Assembly: GCA_017428085.1 (NCBI GenBank)
Contig: JAFRRP010000009.1
Coordinates: forward strand, 23,215-87,214
From: Clostridia bacterium
Lineage (GTDB): Bacteria > Bacillota > Clostridia > Oscillospirales > Acutalibacteraceae
Direction: 5' to 3'
DNA length: 64,000 nucleotides
A program made the position numbers and the translations under genes. Of this stretch, positions 25,549 to 34,273 are shown piece after piece; position 1 is the first letter of the stretch, and each line of letters opens with the position of its first letter. The notes beneath the pieces are model-generated. The model saw nothing but the letters and a program-made list of their open reading frames with translations, was not told where the DNA came from and ran no database searches.

Positions 25549-25597
25549 AATTTTATAAAAAAGGGCCTTTCGGGCCTGTCAGAAAGGGAGAAATCAC

Positions 25598-26275
25598 ATG
25601 CGCTACAACATTCAGGGCGATCCCATGCCCGTCGTCATCTGCGAGCTGGACCCGGGGGAGAGCATGATCACGGAGCGCGGCTCCATGGTCTGGATGTCCC
25701 CCAATATGAAAATGGAGACCAACGCCGGCGGGTTCGGCAAGGCCATCGGCCGGATGTTCTCCGGCGAGGCCATCTTCCAGAACCGTTACACCGCCGTGGG
25801 AGGCCCCGGCATGATCGCCTTTGCCTCCAGCTTCCCCGGCAATATCCGCGCCATTGAGATCGGCCCGGGCAGAAGCGTCATCGCGCAGAAATCCGCGTTC
25901 CTCGCCTCCACCTCCGGCGTGGAGCTGTCCGTCCACTTCCAGAAGCGGTTCGGCGCCGGCTTTTTCGGCGGCGAGGGCTTTATCATGCAGCGGCTTTCCG
26001 GCAGCGGCATCGCCTTCGTGGAGATCGACGGCTCCGCCGTGGAATACCAGCTGGCGCCGGGACAGAGCATGATCGTGGATACCGGCAACCTCGCCCTCGC
26101 GGACGAGACCGTCTCCATCGACGTGCAGACCGTGAAGGGCGCGAAAAACGTGCTGTTCGGCGGCGAGGGCCTGTTCAACACCGTCGTCACCGGCCCCGGC
26201 AAGATCACGCTGCAGACCATGCCGCTGTCCACCTTTGTGGGCATGGTGGCGTCGCATATCCCCTCCAAGGGATAA
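25598..26275 (+). CDS. AIM24 / TIGR00266 family protein
   Basis: This 225-residue protein follows the TIGR00266 pattern: MPVVICELDPGESMITERGSMVWM, then FFGGEGFIMQRLSGSG, VEYQLAPGQSMIVDTG and VLFGGEGLFNTVVTGPG. The fold is a double-stranded beta-helix of unknown biochemical role; the mitochondrial relative AIM24 affects membrane organisation. It is rich in Gly and Met with no membrane helix. GAAAGGGAG precedes ATG 25598. It is the first gene of a run of four plus-strand genes with envelope and lipid themes. Confidence 0.9.
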   Translation: MRYNIQGDPMPVVICELDPGESMITERGSMVWMSPNMKMETNAGGFGKAIGRMFSGEAIFQNRYTAVGGPGMIAFASSFPGNIRAIEIGPGRSVIAQKSAFLASTSGVELSVHFQKRFGAGFFGGEGFIMQRLSGSGIAFVEIDGSAVEYQLAPGQSMIVDTGNLALADETVSIDVQTVKGAKNVLFGGEGLFNTVVTGPGKITLQTMPLSTFVGMVASHIPSKG

Positions 26276-26294
26276 GGAAGTCGGGAGAGCGGAG

Positions 26295-27119
26295 ATGAAA
26301 AAGGTCATCTTGTTATTTGCCGTGCCGTGCGCGGTCCTGCTGCTTTTCTGCGCCTGCAATTCGGGGCAGAAAGCGGATACGGAGCCTGCGTCTTCCTCCA
26401 ACGGGGAAGCGCAGGAGCTGAAGGTCCGTGAAAGCGCGGAGCGTCCCGTCAGGGTCCGTTACGAGCGCCTGCGAAACGACCGTACGCCCGGTGAAAACGC
26501 CGCTGCAAAGGCGAACACCACCGATTCCTACATGATCGACGACCTGCTGGCAGCCATCGACGGGCTGACGATCGCGGAGCCGACGACCGTCGACGCGGAC
26601 GAGACCCCCGACGTGATCTTCTTCCTGTATGAAGACGGCAGCGAGGAGCGCGCGGAGTTCCTCGGCGGCGCGCTGCGCAGGGACGGGACCTGTTACCGCA
26701 CCGAGGGCTTTGACGCGCTGCGGGCGGTCCTTGACAGGATGCTGGAGAATTTCTGCGTGCTGGAACAGTCCTACGCCTTTACCGCCACGCCCTATCAGGA
26801 CGACCGGGACGGCCGTTACTGGATCTTTTACGGCAACGGTTACGGCGCGCGGTTTACCGGCTTTGACGGCGATTGGTTCACCGGCGAACAGCTCTACGGC
26901 TGGGGCGTCGACACGGAAGAGAACATCCTTTACGTCTTCCCCGACGGCGGGGAGGAGGAAGCGTACCCCCTCACGGTCAACCACACCGTCGACGATACGA
27001 CGATCGAGCTCGGCGCGTTCACGCTGAAGGAGGTCTACCCGAAGGAGCTGGACGCGCTTTATGTGCAGTGGGCTCCCATCGGGGACAGGATCAAGGCGCG
27101 GCTGGAAGGAAGCGACTGA
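26295..27119 (+). CDS. Putative lipoprotein
   Basis: This 274-residue exported protein has a lipoprotein-type signal (MKKVILLFAVPCAVLLLFCAC), with the modified Cys probably at residue 21. A Ser/Ala/Glu-rich linker follows, then a domain of unknown family. The VDADETPDVIFFLYEDGS and YDDRDGRYWIFYGNGYG-type strands suggest a beta-rich fold. GGAGAGCGGAG precedes ATG 26295, 19 bases after the AIM24-like stop. No function can be assigned. An Lgt-like gene two genes downstream is noteworthy because Lgt modifies lipoproteins. Confidence 0.7.
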   Translation: MKKVILLFAVPCAVLLLFCACNSGQKADTEPASSSNGEAQELKVRESAERPVRVRYERLRNDRTPGENAAAKANTTDSYMIDDLLAAIDGLTIAEPTTVDADETPDVIFFLYEDGSEERAEFLGGALRRDGTCYRTEGFDALRAVLDRMLENFCVLEQSYAFTATPYQDDRDGRYWIFYGNGYGARFTGFDGDWFTGEQLYGWGVDTEENILYVFPDGGEEEAYPLTVNHTVDDTTIELGAFTLKEVYPKELDALYVQWAPIGDRIKARLEGSD

Positions 27120-27185
27120 GGTATCGCCGCTCAACGAAAGAAAACGACGGGGACGGTCCCGCCCTGAAGAAAGAAGGAACGAAAA

Positions 27186-27971
27186 ATGAACCCATGGCAA
27201 TTGCTCGTCACAATGCTGTCCGTGTTCACCCTGCTGCTGGGGAACATGGGCGTCTACGCGAAGCAGGAGGAAAAGACCCGCTTCATCGCCCACCGGGGCT
27301 TTTGCTCGCAGTATCTGGAAAACACCGAGGAGGCGTTCATCAAGGCCGCCGAGGTGGGCTTTGACGGCTGCGAGACGGACGTGAACATTTCCAAAGACGG
27401 CGTGCTGATGCTGGTACACGGCAGCGTGTACTACTACGCGGACGGCACGTCCATGAACGTCAACGACTACACGTATGAGGAGCTGACCGCCAAGCCGCTG
27501 AAGAACGACTTTACCGACACGGTGCTGTACCCCTGCACCTTCCGCCGGTATATCGAGATCATGCGGGACCATCATCTGTTCGCGTTCATCGAGCTGAAGG
27601 GAGAATATCCCGACGACAAGCTGCAGGAGATCGTGGACACCGTGGACGAGCTGTACACGTGGGAGATGTGCTCCATCCAGTCCATGCAGATGGAAAACCT
27701 CGTCAAGCTGCGGGAAAAATACCCGGAGCTGCCGCTGATGTTCTGCGGGGGCGGCTACGACGCGGAGGTAAAGGAGGCGCTGGAGCGCGGCTTTGACTGC
27801 GATCTGAAGATCCCCGATATCTTCCCCTCCGTGATCCGCGCCTTTCAGCGCAAGGGGCTGCGCACCGCGGTGTGGACCGCCGACGATAACAAGATGGTGT
27901 CGTGGGCGCTTTCCATGGGGGTGGACTTCATCGAGTCCGACTACCTGTGGGGCCTGAACGTGACGAAATAA
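27186..27971 (+). CDS. Glycerophosphodiester phosphodiesterase
   Basis: This 261-residue TIM-barrel enzyme has the GDPD signature FIAHRG, LENTEEAF and GCETDVNISKDG. FIELKGE supplies the later metal Glu and TAVWTADD the closing strand. It should split glycerophosphodiesters into glycerol-3-phosphate and an alcohol with a divalent metal. An N-terminal hydrophobic segment (about 4-25) acts as a signal or anchor, so the catalytic part is outside the membrane. The stop TAA overlaps the next ATG by one base, so it is coupled to the Lgt-like gene. Some relatives trim teichoic acids. Confidence 0.9.
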   Translation: MNPWQLLVTMLSVFTLLLGNMGVYAKQEEKTRFIAHRGFCSQYLENTEEAFIKAAEVGFDGCETDVNISKDGVLMLVHGSVYYYADGTSMNVNDYTYEELTAKPLKNDFTDTVLYPCTFRRYIEIMRDHHLFAFIELKGEYPDDKLQEIVDTVDELYTWEMCSIQSMQMENLVKLREKYPELPLMFCGGGYDAEVKEALERGFDCDLKIPDIFPSVIRAFQRKGLRTAVWTADDNKMVSWALSMGVDFIESDYLWGLNVTK

Positions 27972-28705
27972 TGGAAAAGGCCCTCTATTACGCCTCGTTC
28001 GCCCTCGGGCTGGCGCTGGCTGTGCTTTGCAGCCTGCGCGTCGGCAAAACGAAAGGCCTGTCCCGCCGGGACGCCGTCTCGTTCACCGTGGCGGGGTTCC
28101 TGTCCGGCGTGCTGGGCGCGTTGCTGATGGCGCAGGTCTACAACGCCGTGGTGCGCGCCATCGCGCCGGGGGCCGTCTTTTCCCCCTCCTACGCCAGTTT
28201 GTACGGCGGGCTGCTGTTGGTGCCGCCGCTGCTTCTGATCCCCGTCCGGCTGATGAAGGCGGATCTGAACGCGGTGCTGGATACCTGCGCCGCCGGGGTG
28301 TTCCTGCTGCTGGGCGTCGCCAAGATCGGCTGCTTTTGCTACGGCTGCTGCTACGGTGTGCCGTGGGCATACGGCACGGTGAACCGCTTTACGGGGGCGC
28401 GGGTGTTCCCGGTGCAGCTGCTGGAGACCGTGCTCTCCTTCGGGATCGCCGTGCTGCTGTGGGCGTATACCACCGGAAAACTCGGAAAAAAGGGAGCGCT
28501 GCCCGGGGCGGCGTATCCGCTGGGGCTGGTGATCTACGGGACCGCGCGGTTTTTCGTACAGTTTTTGCGGGCCCACGAGGTGGCGGCGGAAGCGGATCTG
28601 ATCGGTTTTCTGGACCTGTGGCAGATCGTTTCGTGTATCGCCGTGCTGACCGGCGCGGCGTGGCTGGCGGTCTTGATCTCGCGGCGACCGAAAAACCGCG
28701 CATAG
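27971..28705 (+). CDS. Prolipoprotein diacylglyceryl transferase-like membrane protein
   Basis: This 244-residue polytopic protein has about seven hydrophobic segments. Lgt-like motifs are present: IGCFCYGCCYGVPW resembles the Lgt signature, and LVIYGTARFFVQFLRAHE carries the conserved Arg/Phe/Glu end motif. True Lgt transfers diacylglycerol from phosphatidylglycerol to lipoprotein Cys. The N-terminal half here is divergent and short of canonical HG-type residues. I therefore call it Lgt-like and not the main Lgt. It is coupled to the GDPD gene, which fits a shared use of glycerophospholipid products. Confidence 0.72.
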   Translation: MEKALYYASFALGLALAVLCSLRVGKTKGLSRRDAVSFTVAGFLSGVLGALLMAQVYNAVVRAIAPGAVFSPSYASLYGGLLLVPPLLLIPVRLMKADLNAVLDTCAAGVFLLLGVAKIGCFCYGCCYGVPWAYGTVNRFTGARVFPVQLLETVLSFGIAVLLWAYTTGKLGKKGALPGAAYPLGLVIYGTARFFVQFLRAHEVAAEADLIGFLDLWQIVSCIAVLTGAAWLAVLISRRPKNRA

Positions 28706-28742
28706 TACCATTGCATTTCGTCAACAAGCAGAATTGCCGTAT

Positions 28743-28780
28743 CGCAAAGGAGCCGCCGGGTCAACCGACGGCTCCTTCGC
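28743..28780. terminator. Hairpin between convergent genes
   Basis: GCAAAGGAGCCG and CGGCTCCTTCGC form a near-perfect stem around an 11-13-nt loop. T runs are poor on both sides, so the terminator call is tentative. Confidence 0.5.
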
Positions 28781-28850
28781 ATGGAGTAAAATGGATAGTA
28801 AGGAAGGCCCCTTGCGGGACGTTTCCGGGGATGGATCAGTAGACGCCGGC

Positions 28851-29099
28851 TTACGCCGCCTCTTTGGTGGTCCTGTTGGGCCTGGCCGCGGGCTTTACGG
28901 GGGTGTAGGTCACCCGCGCGTTGAACTTCTCGCGGTTTTTGCGGGCCTTTTTCGCCTTTGCGCGTTTCACGGCGGTGCGCAGCTTTGCCGCCGTTTTTCT
29001 TTCAAACCGGATCAGCGCCTGTTCGTGCAGGATGCCGTAAACGATCGCCAGAGTGAGAAGAAGCTCGCAGAAAATGATCAATGCCAGAGTTGTATCCAT
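28851..29099 (-). CDS. Small membrane protein, probably SOS-induced
   Basis: This 82-residue protein has one N-terminal membrane helix (TLALIIFCELLLTLAIVYGI, residues 4-23). A strongly basic coiled stretch follows (about 30-60, many Lys/Arg), then a Pro/Thr-rich tail. Start ATG 29099 follows AAGGCGG; the frame extends upstream but without a ribosome site. The promoter is a perfect TTGACA-17-TATAAT flanked by two inverted CGAACATTTGT sites that resemble Firmicutes LexA boxes. The size, topology and promoter layout recall SOS cell-division inhibitors such as YneA or SidA, although no LysM or other named domain is present. The function is inference. Confidence 0.6.
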   Translation of the reverse strand: MDTTLALIIFCELLLTLAIVYGILHEQALIRFERKTAAKLRTAVKRAKAKKARKNREKFNARVTYTPVKPAARPNRTTKEAA

Positions 29100-29155
29100 A
29101 ATGGTCCGCCTTTCCGTAAGGGGCCGCGCCCCGTTCGTTTTCCGTTTGATTTTAC

Positions 29156-29223
29156 CGAACATTTGTTTTGTTCTGTGGCACTATTATAGCGCGCCATTTC
29201 GCGTTTGTCAATACAAATGTTCG
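29156..29223 (-). promoter_or_regulatory. Consensus promoter flanked by inverted LexA-like boxes
   Basis: TTGACA (29211-29206), 17-nt spacer, TATAAT (29188-29183). CGAACATTTGT occurs at 29156-29166 (plus) and as its inverse ACAAATGTTCG at 29213-29223, one just upstream of the -35 and one near the start of the transcript. The first site reads GAACATTTGTTT, close to the GAAC-N4-GTTY LexA box. Confidence 0.68.
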
Positions 29224-29284
29224 AAAAATGTCGATTTGTTGTACCTTAAAAGGGACTTTGCTTTTTTCTTGTGTGTTTTGCTTC

Positions 29285-29313
29285 ACTATACCACAAGATA
29301 TTGTGGATGTCAA
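29285..29313 (-). promoter_or_regulatory. Second minus-strand promoter with palindromic spacer
   Basis: TTGACA (29313-29308), 17-nt spacer, TATAGT (29290-29285). The spacer holds CCACAA-TATC-TTGTGG, a perfect 6-4-6 inverted repeat, a likely repressor site. No ORF lies between it and the 29099 gene, so it is a distal promoter or drives a short RNA. Confidence 0.6.
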
Positions 29314-29383
29314 CGCAATCGACAAACAAAGTCAGCAGCCGCCGGGAATCCTTTTTTTTCGATTTTCGCCGAAAAAATAATAG

Positions 29384-29412
29384 TTGACCGTGACATGCTA
29401 ATATAATATAAT
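29384..29412 (+). promoter_or_regulatory. Promoter of the VTT-domain gene
   Basis: TTGACC (29384-29389), 17-nt spacer, TATAAT (29407-29412). Confidence 0.78.
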
Positions 29413-29466
29413 AAAAATGTATAGGCTGTTTTTTATCCGATTTTTTATTCGAACGGAGAGAGAGCT

Positions 29467-30258
29467 TTGACCGAAAAAAGTAATCGGGAAAGGATATTGC
29501 TGAAGCTGTGGCGATTCGGCGGCGTGTCGTGTTTTATCGCGGCGGCGGTTTTTATCGTCATCGGCGTGGCCATGCGGTTCGAGTCCGTTTATGACCGTTA
29601 TTCGCAATATCTGGTGGCGTTGGTGGAGCTGGAAAACAAGGTGGCCGCCCTGCAGACCCGCTGGCTGATCATCATCGTGATCTTTCTGCTGTACCTGCTG
29701 CGCAGTCTTTCCATGATTTACCCCTATACCATCGTTTATATCATCTCCGCCATGGTGTTCCCCCCGGTGGAATCCTTTATCATCAACATGCTGGGCATGG
29801 CCATGACCTTTGCCCTGCGGTACTACACCGGCATCGTGATGGGGGAGGGCTACTGGAACAAGGTGCTCAAGCGTCACCCCACCGTCAATTCGGTGTTTGA
29901 AACAAGAGGCAAGGGCAGCCCGCTGCTGCTGTTCGCCCTGCGGTTGGTGCCCTTCTGCCCGCTGAATACCTTAAGCCACCTGTACGGCACGTTCGAGTAT
30001 CCTTTTTGGCAGTATATGCTGCTGTCCTGCATCGCCATCATCCCGCGGATGATCACCTATTCGTTTATCGGTTACAGCGTCTACGATCCGCTTTCCTCCA
30101 GCTTTATCATTCCGATGATCGTGCTGCTGATCTTTTCCGGCTGCGCCAGCTTTTTCCTGCTGGGCGTGACCGGCCTTACCTTCAAGGTGAACCACCTGAC
30201 AAAAAAACAGCCTGCCGCCCTGCCGGCGGAGGAAACGCCGGCGGAGCCGACGCCGTAA
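29467..30258 (+). CDS. TVP38/TMEM64 (VTT-domain) membrane protein
   Basis: This 263-residue polytopic protein has the VTT/DedA-like core: YPYTIVYIISAMVFPP, a GM-rich helix, then FALRLVPFCPLNTLSHLYG, the family's RxxPxxPxN-type motif. Members act in phospholipid handling and are thought to scramble or transport lipid carriers. TTG 29467 is the only start with a good ribosome site (GGAGAGAG). The C-terminal ~25 residues are Ala/Pro/Glu-rich. galK follows 30 bases later and may share the transcript. Confidence 0.85.
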   Translation: MTEKSNRERILLKLWRFGGVSCFIAAAVFIVIGVAMRFESVYDRYSQYLVALVELENKVAALQTRWLIIIVIFLLYLLRSLSMIYPYTIVYIISAMVFPPVESFIINMLGMAMTFALRYYTGIVMGEGYWNKVLKRHPTVNSVFETRGKGSPLLLFALRLVPFCPLNTLSHLYGTFEYPFWQYMLLSCIAIIPRMITYSFIGYSVYDPLSSSFIIPMIVLLIFSGCASFFLLGVTGLTFKVNHLTKKQPAALPAEETPAEPTP

Positions 30259-30288
30259 CACCGAATAAAAAAGAGAGAGGACTCTGTT

Positions 30289-31563
30289 ATGAATATCAAA
30301 GAAACCAAAGAAGCGATCCTGAACGGCCGCATGGATGCCCGCCTGACCCGTCTGTACGGCGCGGCGCGGCTGGACGGCGCCCGGGCCCGCTACGCGGAGC
30401 TGACCGACCTGTTCGCGGACAAGTTCGCCGACGCGCAGGACGTGCGCTTTTTCTCCGCCCCCGGCCGCACGGAGGTCTGCGGCAACCATACGGACCACAA
30501 CCACGGCAAGGTGATGGCGGCGGCCATCGATCTGGACGCGGTGGCCTGCGCCGCCAAAACGGACGACGACACGATCCGCGTATTTTCCAAGGGCTACCCC
30601 GGCGATATCATAGACCTGAACGTCCTGACCCCGCAGGAGAAGGAACGGGAAAAATCCGCCTCCCTCGTGCGCGGCGTGGCGGCCCGCTTCAAGGAGCTGG
30701 GCTACAACGTGGGCGGCTTTGACGCCGTCACCGTCAACAACGTCCTCAAGGGCTCCGGCATGTCCTCCTCCGCCTCCTTCGAGGTGCTGGTGGGCGTGGT
30801 GCTCAATTACTTATACAACGACGGCAAAGTTTCCGAGGTGGAGATCGCCCAGATCGCCCAATACGCCGAAAACGTCTTCTTCGGCAAGCCCTGCGGCCTG
30901 ATGGACCAGATGGCCTGCTCCGTGGGAGGCTTCGTCAAGATCGACTTCGGCGATCCCAATAAACCCGTCATCGAGCCCGTCAACTTCGATTTTGCCGGGT
31001 GCGGCCATTCGCTGTGCATCCTCGATACCCGCGCCGACCATGCGGACCTGACCTTCGAATACGCCGCCATCCGGCAGGAGATGGAGGCCGTGGCGGGCTT
31101 CTTCGGCAAATCCTGCCTGCGCGAGACGCCGGAAGCCGACGTGATGGACAACCTTGCCGCCCTGCGGGACAAGCTGGGGGAGCGCCCCATCATGCGCGCC
31201 ATGCACTTCTATGACGACAACCGCCGCGTGGACGCGGAGGCGGAGGCGCTGGGCCGGGGCGACTTTGAGACCTTCAAGGCGCTGACGATCGACTCCGGCC
31301 GCAGCAGCTATATGTACAACCAGAACGTGTTCGCCTCCTCCGCACCCCAAAGCCAGCCCGTGGCGCTGGCGCTGGCGCTCAGCGAGCGCATCTTAAAGGG
31401 CCGCGGCGCGTGGCGCGTCCACGGCGGCGGCTTCGCCGGCACCATCCAGGCCTTCGTGCCCAACGACCTGCTGGACGAGTACAAAACAAAAACGGAAGCC
31501 CTGTTCGGCAAAGACGCCTGCTACGTGCTGGCGATCCGGCCTGTCGGGGGCTGCGAAGTGTGA
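30289..31563 (+). CDS. galK: Galactokinase family protein (GHMP kinase)
   Basis: This 424-residue GHMP kinase carries FSAPGRTEVCGNHTDHNHG at 56-73, the galactokinase signature in its clostridial variant (TEVCGNHTDHNHG in place of NLIGEHTDYNEG). The ATP loop is LKGSGMSSSASFE, and the end is VHGGGFAGTIQAF. It should phosphorylate galactose or a related sugar with ATP. Changes in the sugar-binding signature leave room for a different hexose. AGAGAGG precedes ATG 30289. The TGA stop lies inside a long hairpin that begins an array of small palindromes. No other Leloir genes are adjacent. Confidence 0.85.
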   Translation: MNIKETKEAILNGRMDARLTRLYGAARLDGARARYAELTDLFADKFADAQDVRFFSAPGRTEVCGNHTDHNHGKVMAAAIDLDAVACAAKTDDDTIRVFSKGYPGDIIDLNVLTPQEKEREKSASLVRGVAARFKELGYNVGGFDAVTVNNVLKGSGMSSSASFEVLVGVVLNYLYNDGKVSEVEIAQIAQYAENVFFGKPCGLMDQMACSVGGFVKIDFGDPNKPVIEPVNFDFAGCGHSLCILDTRADHADLTFEYAAIRQEMEAVAGFFGKSCLRETPEADVMDNLAALRDKLGERPIMRAMHFYDDNRRVDAEAEALGRGDFETFKALTIDSGRSSYMYNQNVFASSAPQSQPVALALALSERILKGRGAWRVHGGGFAGTIQAFVPNDLLDEYKTKTEALFGKDACYVLAIRPVGGCEV

Positions 31564-31850
31564 TCGCGGATCGCACTTCGCAATGAGATTCGCCGCAGCG
31601 AATCTCATATCATACAGACGTGAAGCGGCTGTATGTCATACGAAGCCATCGGCTGCGTATCTCATGCATTTTTGCATTTCCCACCTGTGGCGGGGATGCA
31701 GGAATGCATATCATTTCCGGCGGAAACAAAAGATCGTAACGCACGCCGGGGATGATATTCGCCTGTCGGCGAATGATTTGCGGCTTTGCCGCATGATATG
31801 CCCTTGCGGGCATGATATTCGCTTCGCGAATGATATGCGCTGACGCGCAT
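31552..31850. repeat. Array of small hairpins separated by ATGATAT spacers
   Basis: About ten palindromes follow one another from the galK stop. The first is TGCGAAGTG..CACTTCGCA. Then come GAGATTCGC..GCGAATCTC, CATACAG..CTGTATG, ATTCGCC..GGCGAAT, TGCGGC..GCCGCA, ATGCCC..GGGCAT, ATTCGC..GCGAAT and ATGCGC..GCGCAT. Stems are 6-9 bp, loops 3-4 nt in the later copies, and the links are variants of ATGATAT. Stem sequences differ while the linker is conserved. It fills the whole 316-base gap before mutS2; no ORF or promoter is convincing there. Confidence 0.75.
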
Positions 31851-31879
31851 GAAATAACGTTACGAAACAGGTGAGATGT

Positions 31880-34273
31880 ATGTTGACCCGTCACCACCGG
31901 GCTTTGGAGCTCGATAAGATCCTGAATATGCTGGCGGAGCTGGCCACCGTCCCGGACGCCCGGGACATGGCGCTGACGCTGGAGCCGGAAACGACGCTGT
32001 ACGGCGCGCAGACGCTGCTGAACCAGACGAACGCCGCCTACGGGCTGCTGTCCAAATTCGGCGGCCCGTCCTTCGGTTCCGTCAAAAACGTCAACTCCTG
32101 CCTGTTCCGCGCCAACGCGGGCGGCATGCTCACCATGCGCGAATTGCTGGACGTGGGCGAGGTGCTGCGAGTGATCCGCTCCCTGTACGACTGGCGGTTC
32201 CGCCAGCCCGGGGCGGACAGCTGCCTGGACGTGTTCTTCTCCTCCCTGATGCCCAACCGGGACCTGGAGGACCGCATCTTCACCTCCATCATGAGCGACG
32301 AGGAGATGGCGGACCACGCCAGCCGGGAGCTGGCGGATATCCGCCGCAAGATCCGCAACCAGTCCCAGAACATCCGGGATAAGCTGGAATCCATGATCCG
32401 GTCCTCCCACTATCAGAAGTATTTACAGGACGCCATCATCACCCAGCGCAACGGCCGCTTCGTGGTGCCCGTGAAAAACGAGTTCCGGGGCGAGGTGGCG
32501 GGTCTGGTACACGATACCTCCGGCTCCGGCGCGACCGTCTTCATCGAGCCCATGGCGGTGGTGGAGGCCAACAACGAGATCCGCATGCTGCAGGGCAAGG
32601 AGAAGGAGGAGATCGAGCGTATCCTCTGCGAGTTGTCCGCCATGGCGGGGGAATGTGCCGACACCATCAAGCACAACTTTGAGTGCGTGGTGGAGCTGAA
32701 CCTGATCTTCGCCAAGGCGTCGCTGGCGTACAAAATGAAGGCCAGCATGCCGCTGTTGAATACGGAGGGCGTCACCGACCTCAAACGCGCCCGCCATCCG
32801 CTGCTGGACCCCAAAAAGGTGGTGGCGACGGATATCGATCTCGGGCTCGACTTCGATACGCTGGTCATCACCGGCCCCAACACCGGCGGCAAGACTGTCT
32901 CCATCAAAACGCTGGGGCTTCTCACACTGATGGCGGCCTGCGGGCTGATGATCCCCGCCGCGGACGAAAGCAAGGTATGTATCTTTGAAAAGGTGTTCGC
33001 CGACATCGGCGACGAGCAGAGCATCGAGCAGTCGCTGTCCACGTTCTCATCCCACATGGTGAACATCGTGGATATCCTGAAGGAGAGCGACGAGCGCAGC
33101 CTCGTGCTGATCGACGAGCTGGGCGCGGGCACCGACCCGGTGGAGGGCGCGGCGCTGGCCATCGCCATCCTGGAACGGCTGCACATCAACGGCGCGAAGG
33201 TGGCCGCCACCACCCACTACGCGGAGCTGAAGGCCTACGCGCTGCAGACCGACCGGGTGGAAAACGGCTGCTGCGAGTTCAACGTGGCGACCTTAAAGCC
33301 CACCTACCGGCTGCTGATCGGCGTGCCGGGGCGTTCCAACGCCTTCGCCATCTCCGAACGGCTGGGCATGGACCCGGAGCTGATCGCCCGCGCCAAGGAG
33401 TTCGTCTCGTCGGAGTCCGTCCGGTTCGAGGACGTGATGGATTCGCTGGAGCAGTCCCGGCTGGATATGGAAGCCCAGCAAAAGCGCAGCGAGGATATCC
33501 GTCTGGAATATGAGCAGACGCTGGCGGAGGCCAGACGCAAGCTGGAAGAGGCGGAGACGCTGCGGCAGAAGGAGTACGACAAGGCCAAATCGGAGGCGCT
33601 GAAGATCAGCGAAAAAGCCCGGCGGGAGGCCAACGCCCTGCTGCTGGAGGTGGAAACGCTGCGCAAGGAGCTGCGCTCCGGGAAAGAAACGAACGATACC
33701 GTCCTCAAAGCCCGGCAGAGCATGAAAAAAGCCCTGTCCGATCTGGACGTGGCCATCGATCCCGTCACGGACACGCTGTACGACGACGAGGACTACGTGC
33801 TGCCCCGGGAGCTGGTCGCCGGCGACACGGTGATCTATATCGACCTCGGAAAAGAGGCGCAGGTATTGGCGCCCAAGGACCGCAAGGGCAACGTGGAGAT
33901 CCAGGCGGGCACGGCGCGCATGCGCGTGAACGAGTCCCGGCTGCGGCTGGTGGAAAAGAAAAAGCAGCCGCCGAAAACGACGCCCGCCATGTCCCGCAAC
34001 ACGGGCACCGAGAGCCGCATGACGGCCTCCGCCGACAGCCGCTGCGACCTGCGCGGCATGACCGTGGACGAGGCGCTGCTGACGCTGGACAGCTTTATCG
34101 ACTCCATGCTGATGGGCGGCCTCAATGAATTTACCGTGATCCACGGCAAGGGCACCGGGGCGCTGCGCGCCGCCGTGCAGAAGCACCTGAAGGGCAGCAG
34201 ATTCGTCAAGTCCTATCGCCTGGGTACCTACGGCGAGGGCGAGGACGGCGTGACCATCGTCACCTTAAAGTAG
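31880..34273 (+). CDS. mutS2: Endonuclease MutS2
   Basis: This 797-residue protein has the MutS2 order. An N-terminal core is followed by the ATPase, with Walker A TGPNTGGKTVSIKT, LVLIDELGAGTDPVEGAAL and ATTHYAEL. A long charged coiled-coil clamp lies at about 520-630. The C-terminal Smr nuclease domain has SRCDLRGMTVDEAL and VIHGKGTGALR. MutS2 acts in recombination control and ribosome collision rescue rather than mismatch repair. I chose ATG 31880, five bases after AGGTGAG; a GTG lies nine bases upstream. The TAG stop (34271-34273) is the first triplet of a REP-like repeat. Confidence 0.96.
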   Translation: MLTRHHRALELDKILNMLAELATVPDARDMALTLEPETTLYGAQTLLNQTNAAYGLLSKFGGPSFGSVKNVNSCLFRANAGGMLTMRELLDVGEVLRVIRSLYDWRFRQPGADSCLDVFFSSLMPNRDLEDRIFTSIMSDEEMADHASRELADIRRKIRNQSQNIRDKLESMIRSSHYQKYLQDAIITQRNGRFVVPVKNEFRGEVAGLVHDTSGSGATVFIEPMAVVEANNEIRMLQGKEKEEIERILCELSAMAGECADTIKHNFECVVELNLIFAKASLAYKMKASMPLLNTEGVTDLKRARHPLLDPKKVVATDIDLGLDFDTLVITGPNTGGKTVSIKTLGLLTLMAACGLMIPAADESKVCIFEKVFADIGDEQSIEQSLSTFSSHMVNIVDILKESDERSLVLIDELGAGTDPVEGAALAIAILERLHINGAKVAATTHYAELKAYALQTDRVENGCCEFNVATLKPTYRLLIGVPGRSNAFAISERLGMDPELIARAKEFVSSESVRFEDVMDSLEQSRLDMEAQQKRSEDIRLEYEQTLAEARRKLEEAETLRQKEYDKAKSEALKISEKARREANALLLEVETLRKELRSGKETNDTVLKARQSMKKALSDLDVAIDPVTDTLYDDEDYVLPRELVAGDTVIYIDLGKEAQVLAPKDRKGNVEIQAGTARMRVNESRLRLVEKKKQPPKTTPAMSRNTGTESRMTASADSRCDLRGMTVDEALLTLDSFIDSMLMGGLNEFTVIHGKGTGALRAAVQKHLKGSRFVKSYRLGTYGEGEDGVTIVTLK

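Noticed and set aside
28743..28780. Full intrinsic terminator
   Set aside because: The stem is good but neither strand has a proper T run; kept as a tentative hairpin.
31552..31850. Possible CRISPR array between galK and mutS2
   Set aside because: The conserved part is only a ~7-nt linker, the variable parts are themselves palindromes of unequal length, and no cas gene is near.
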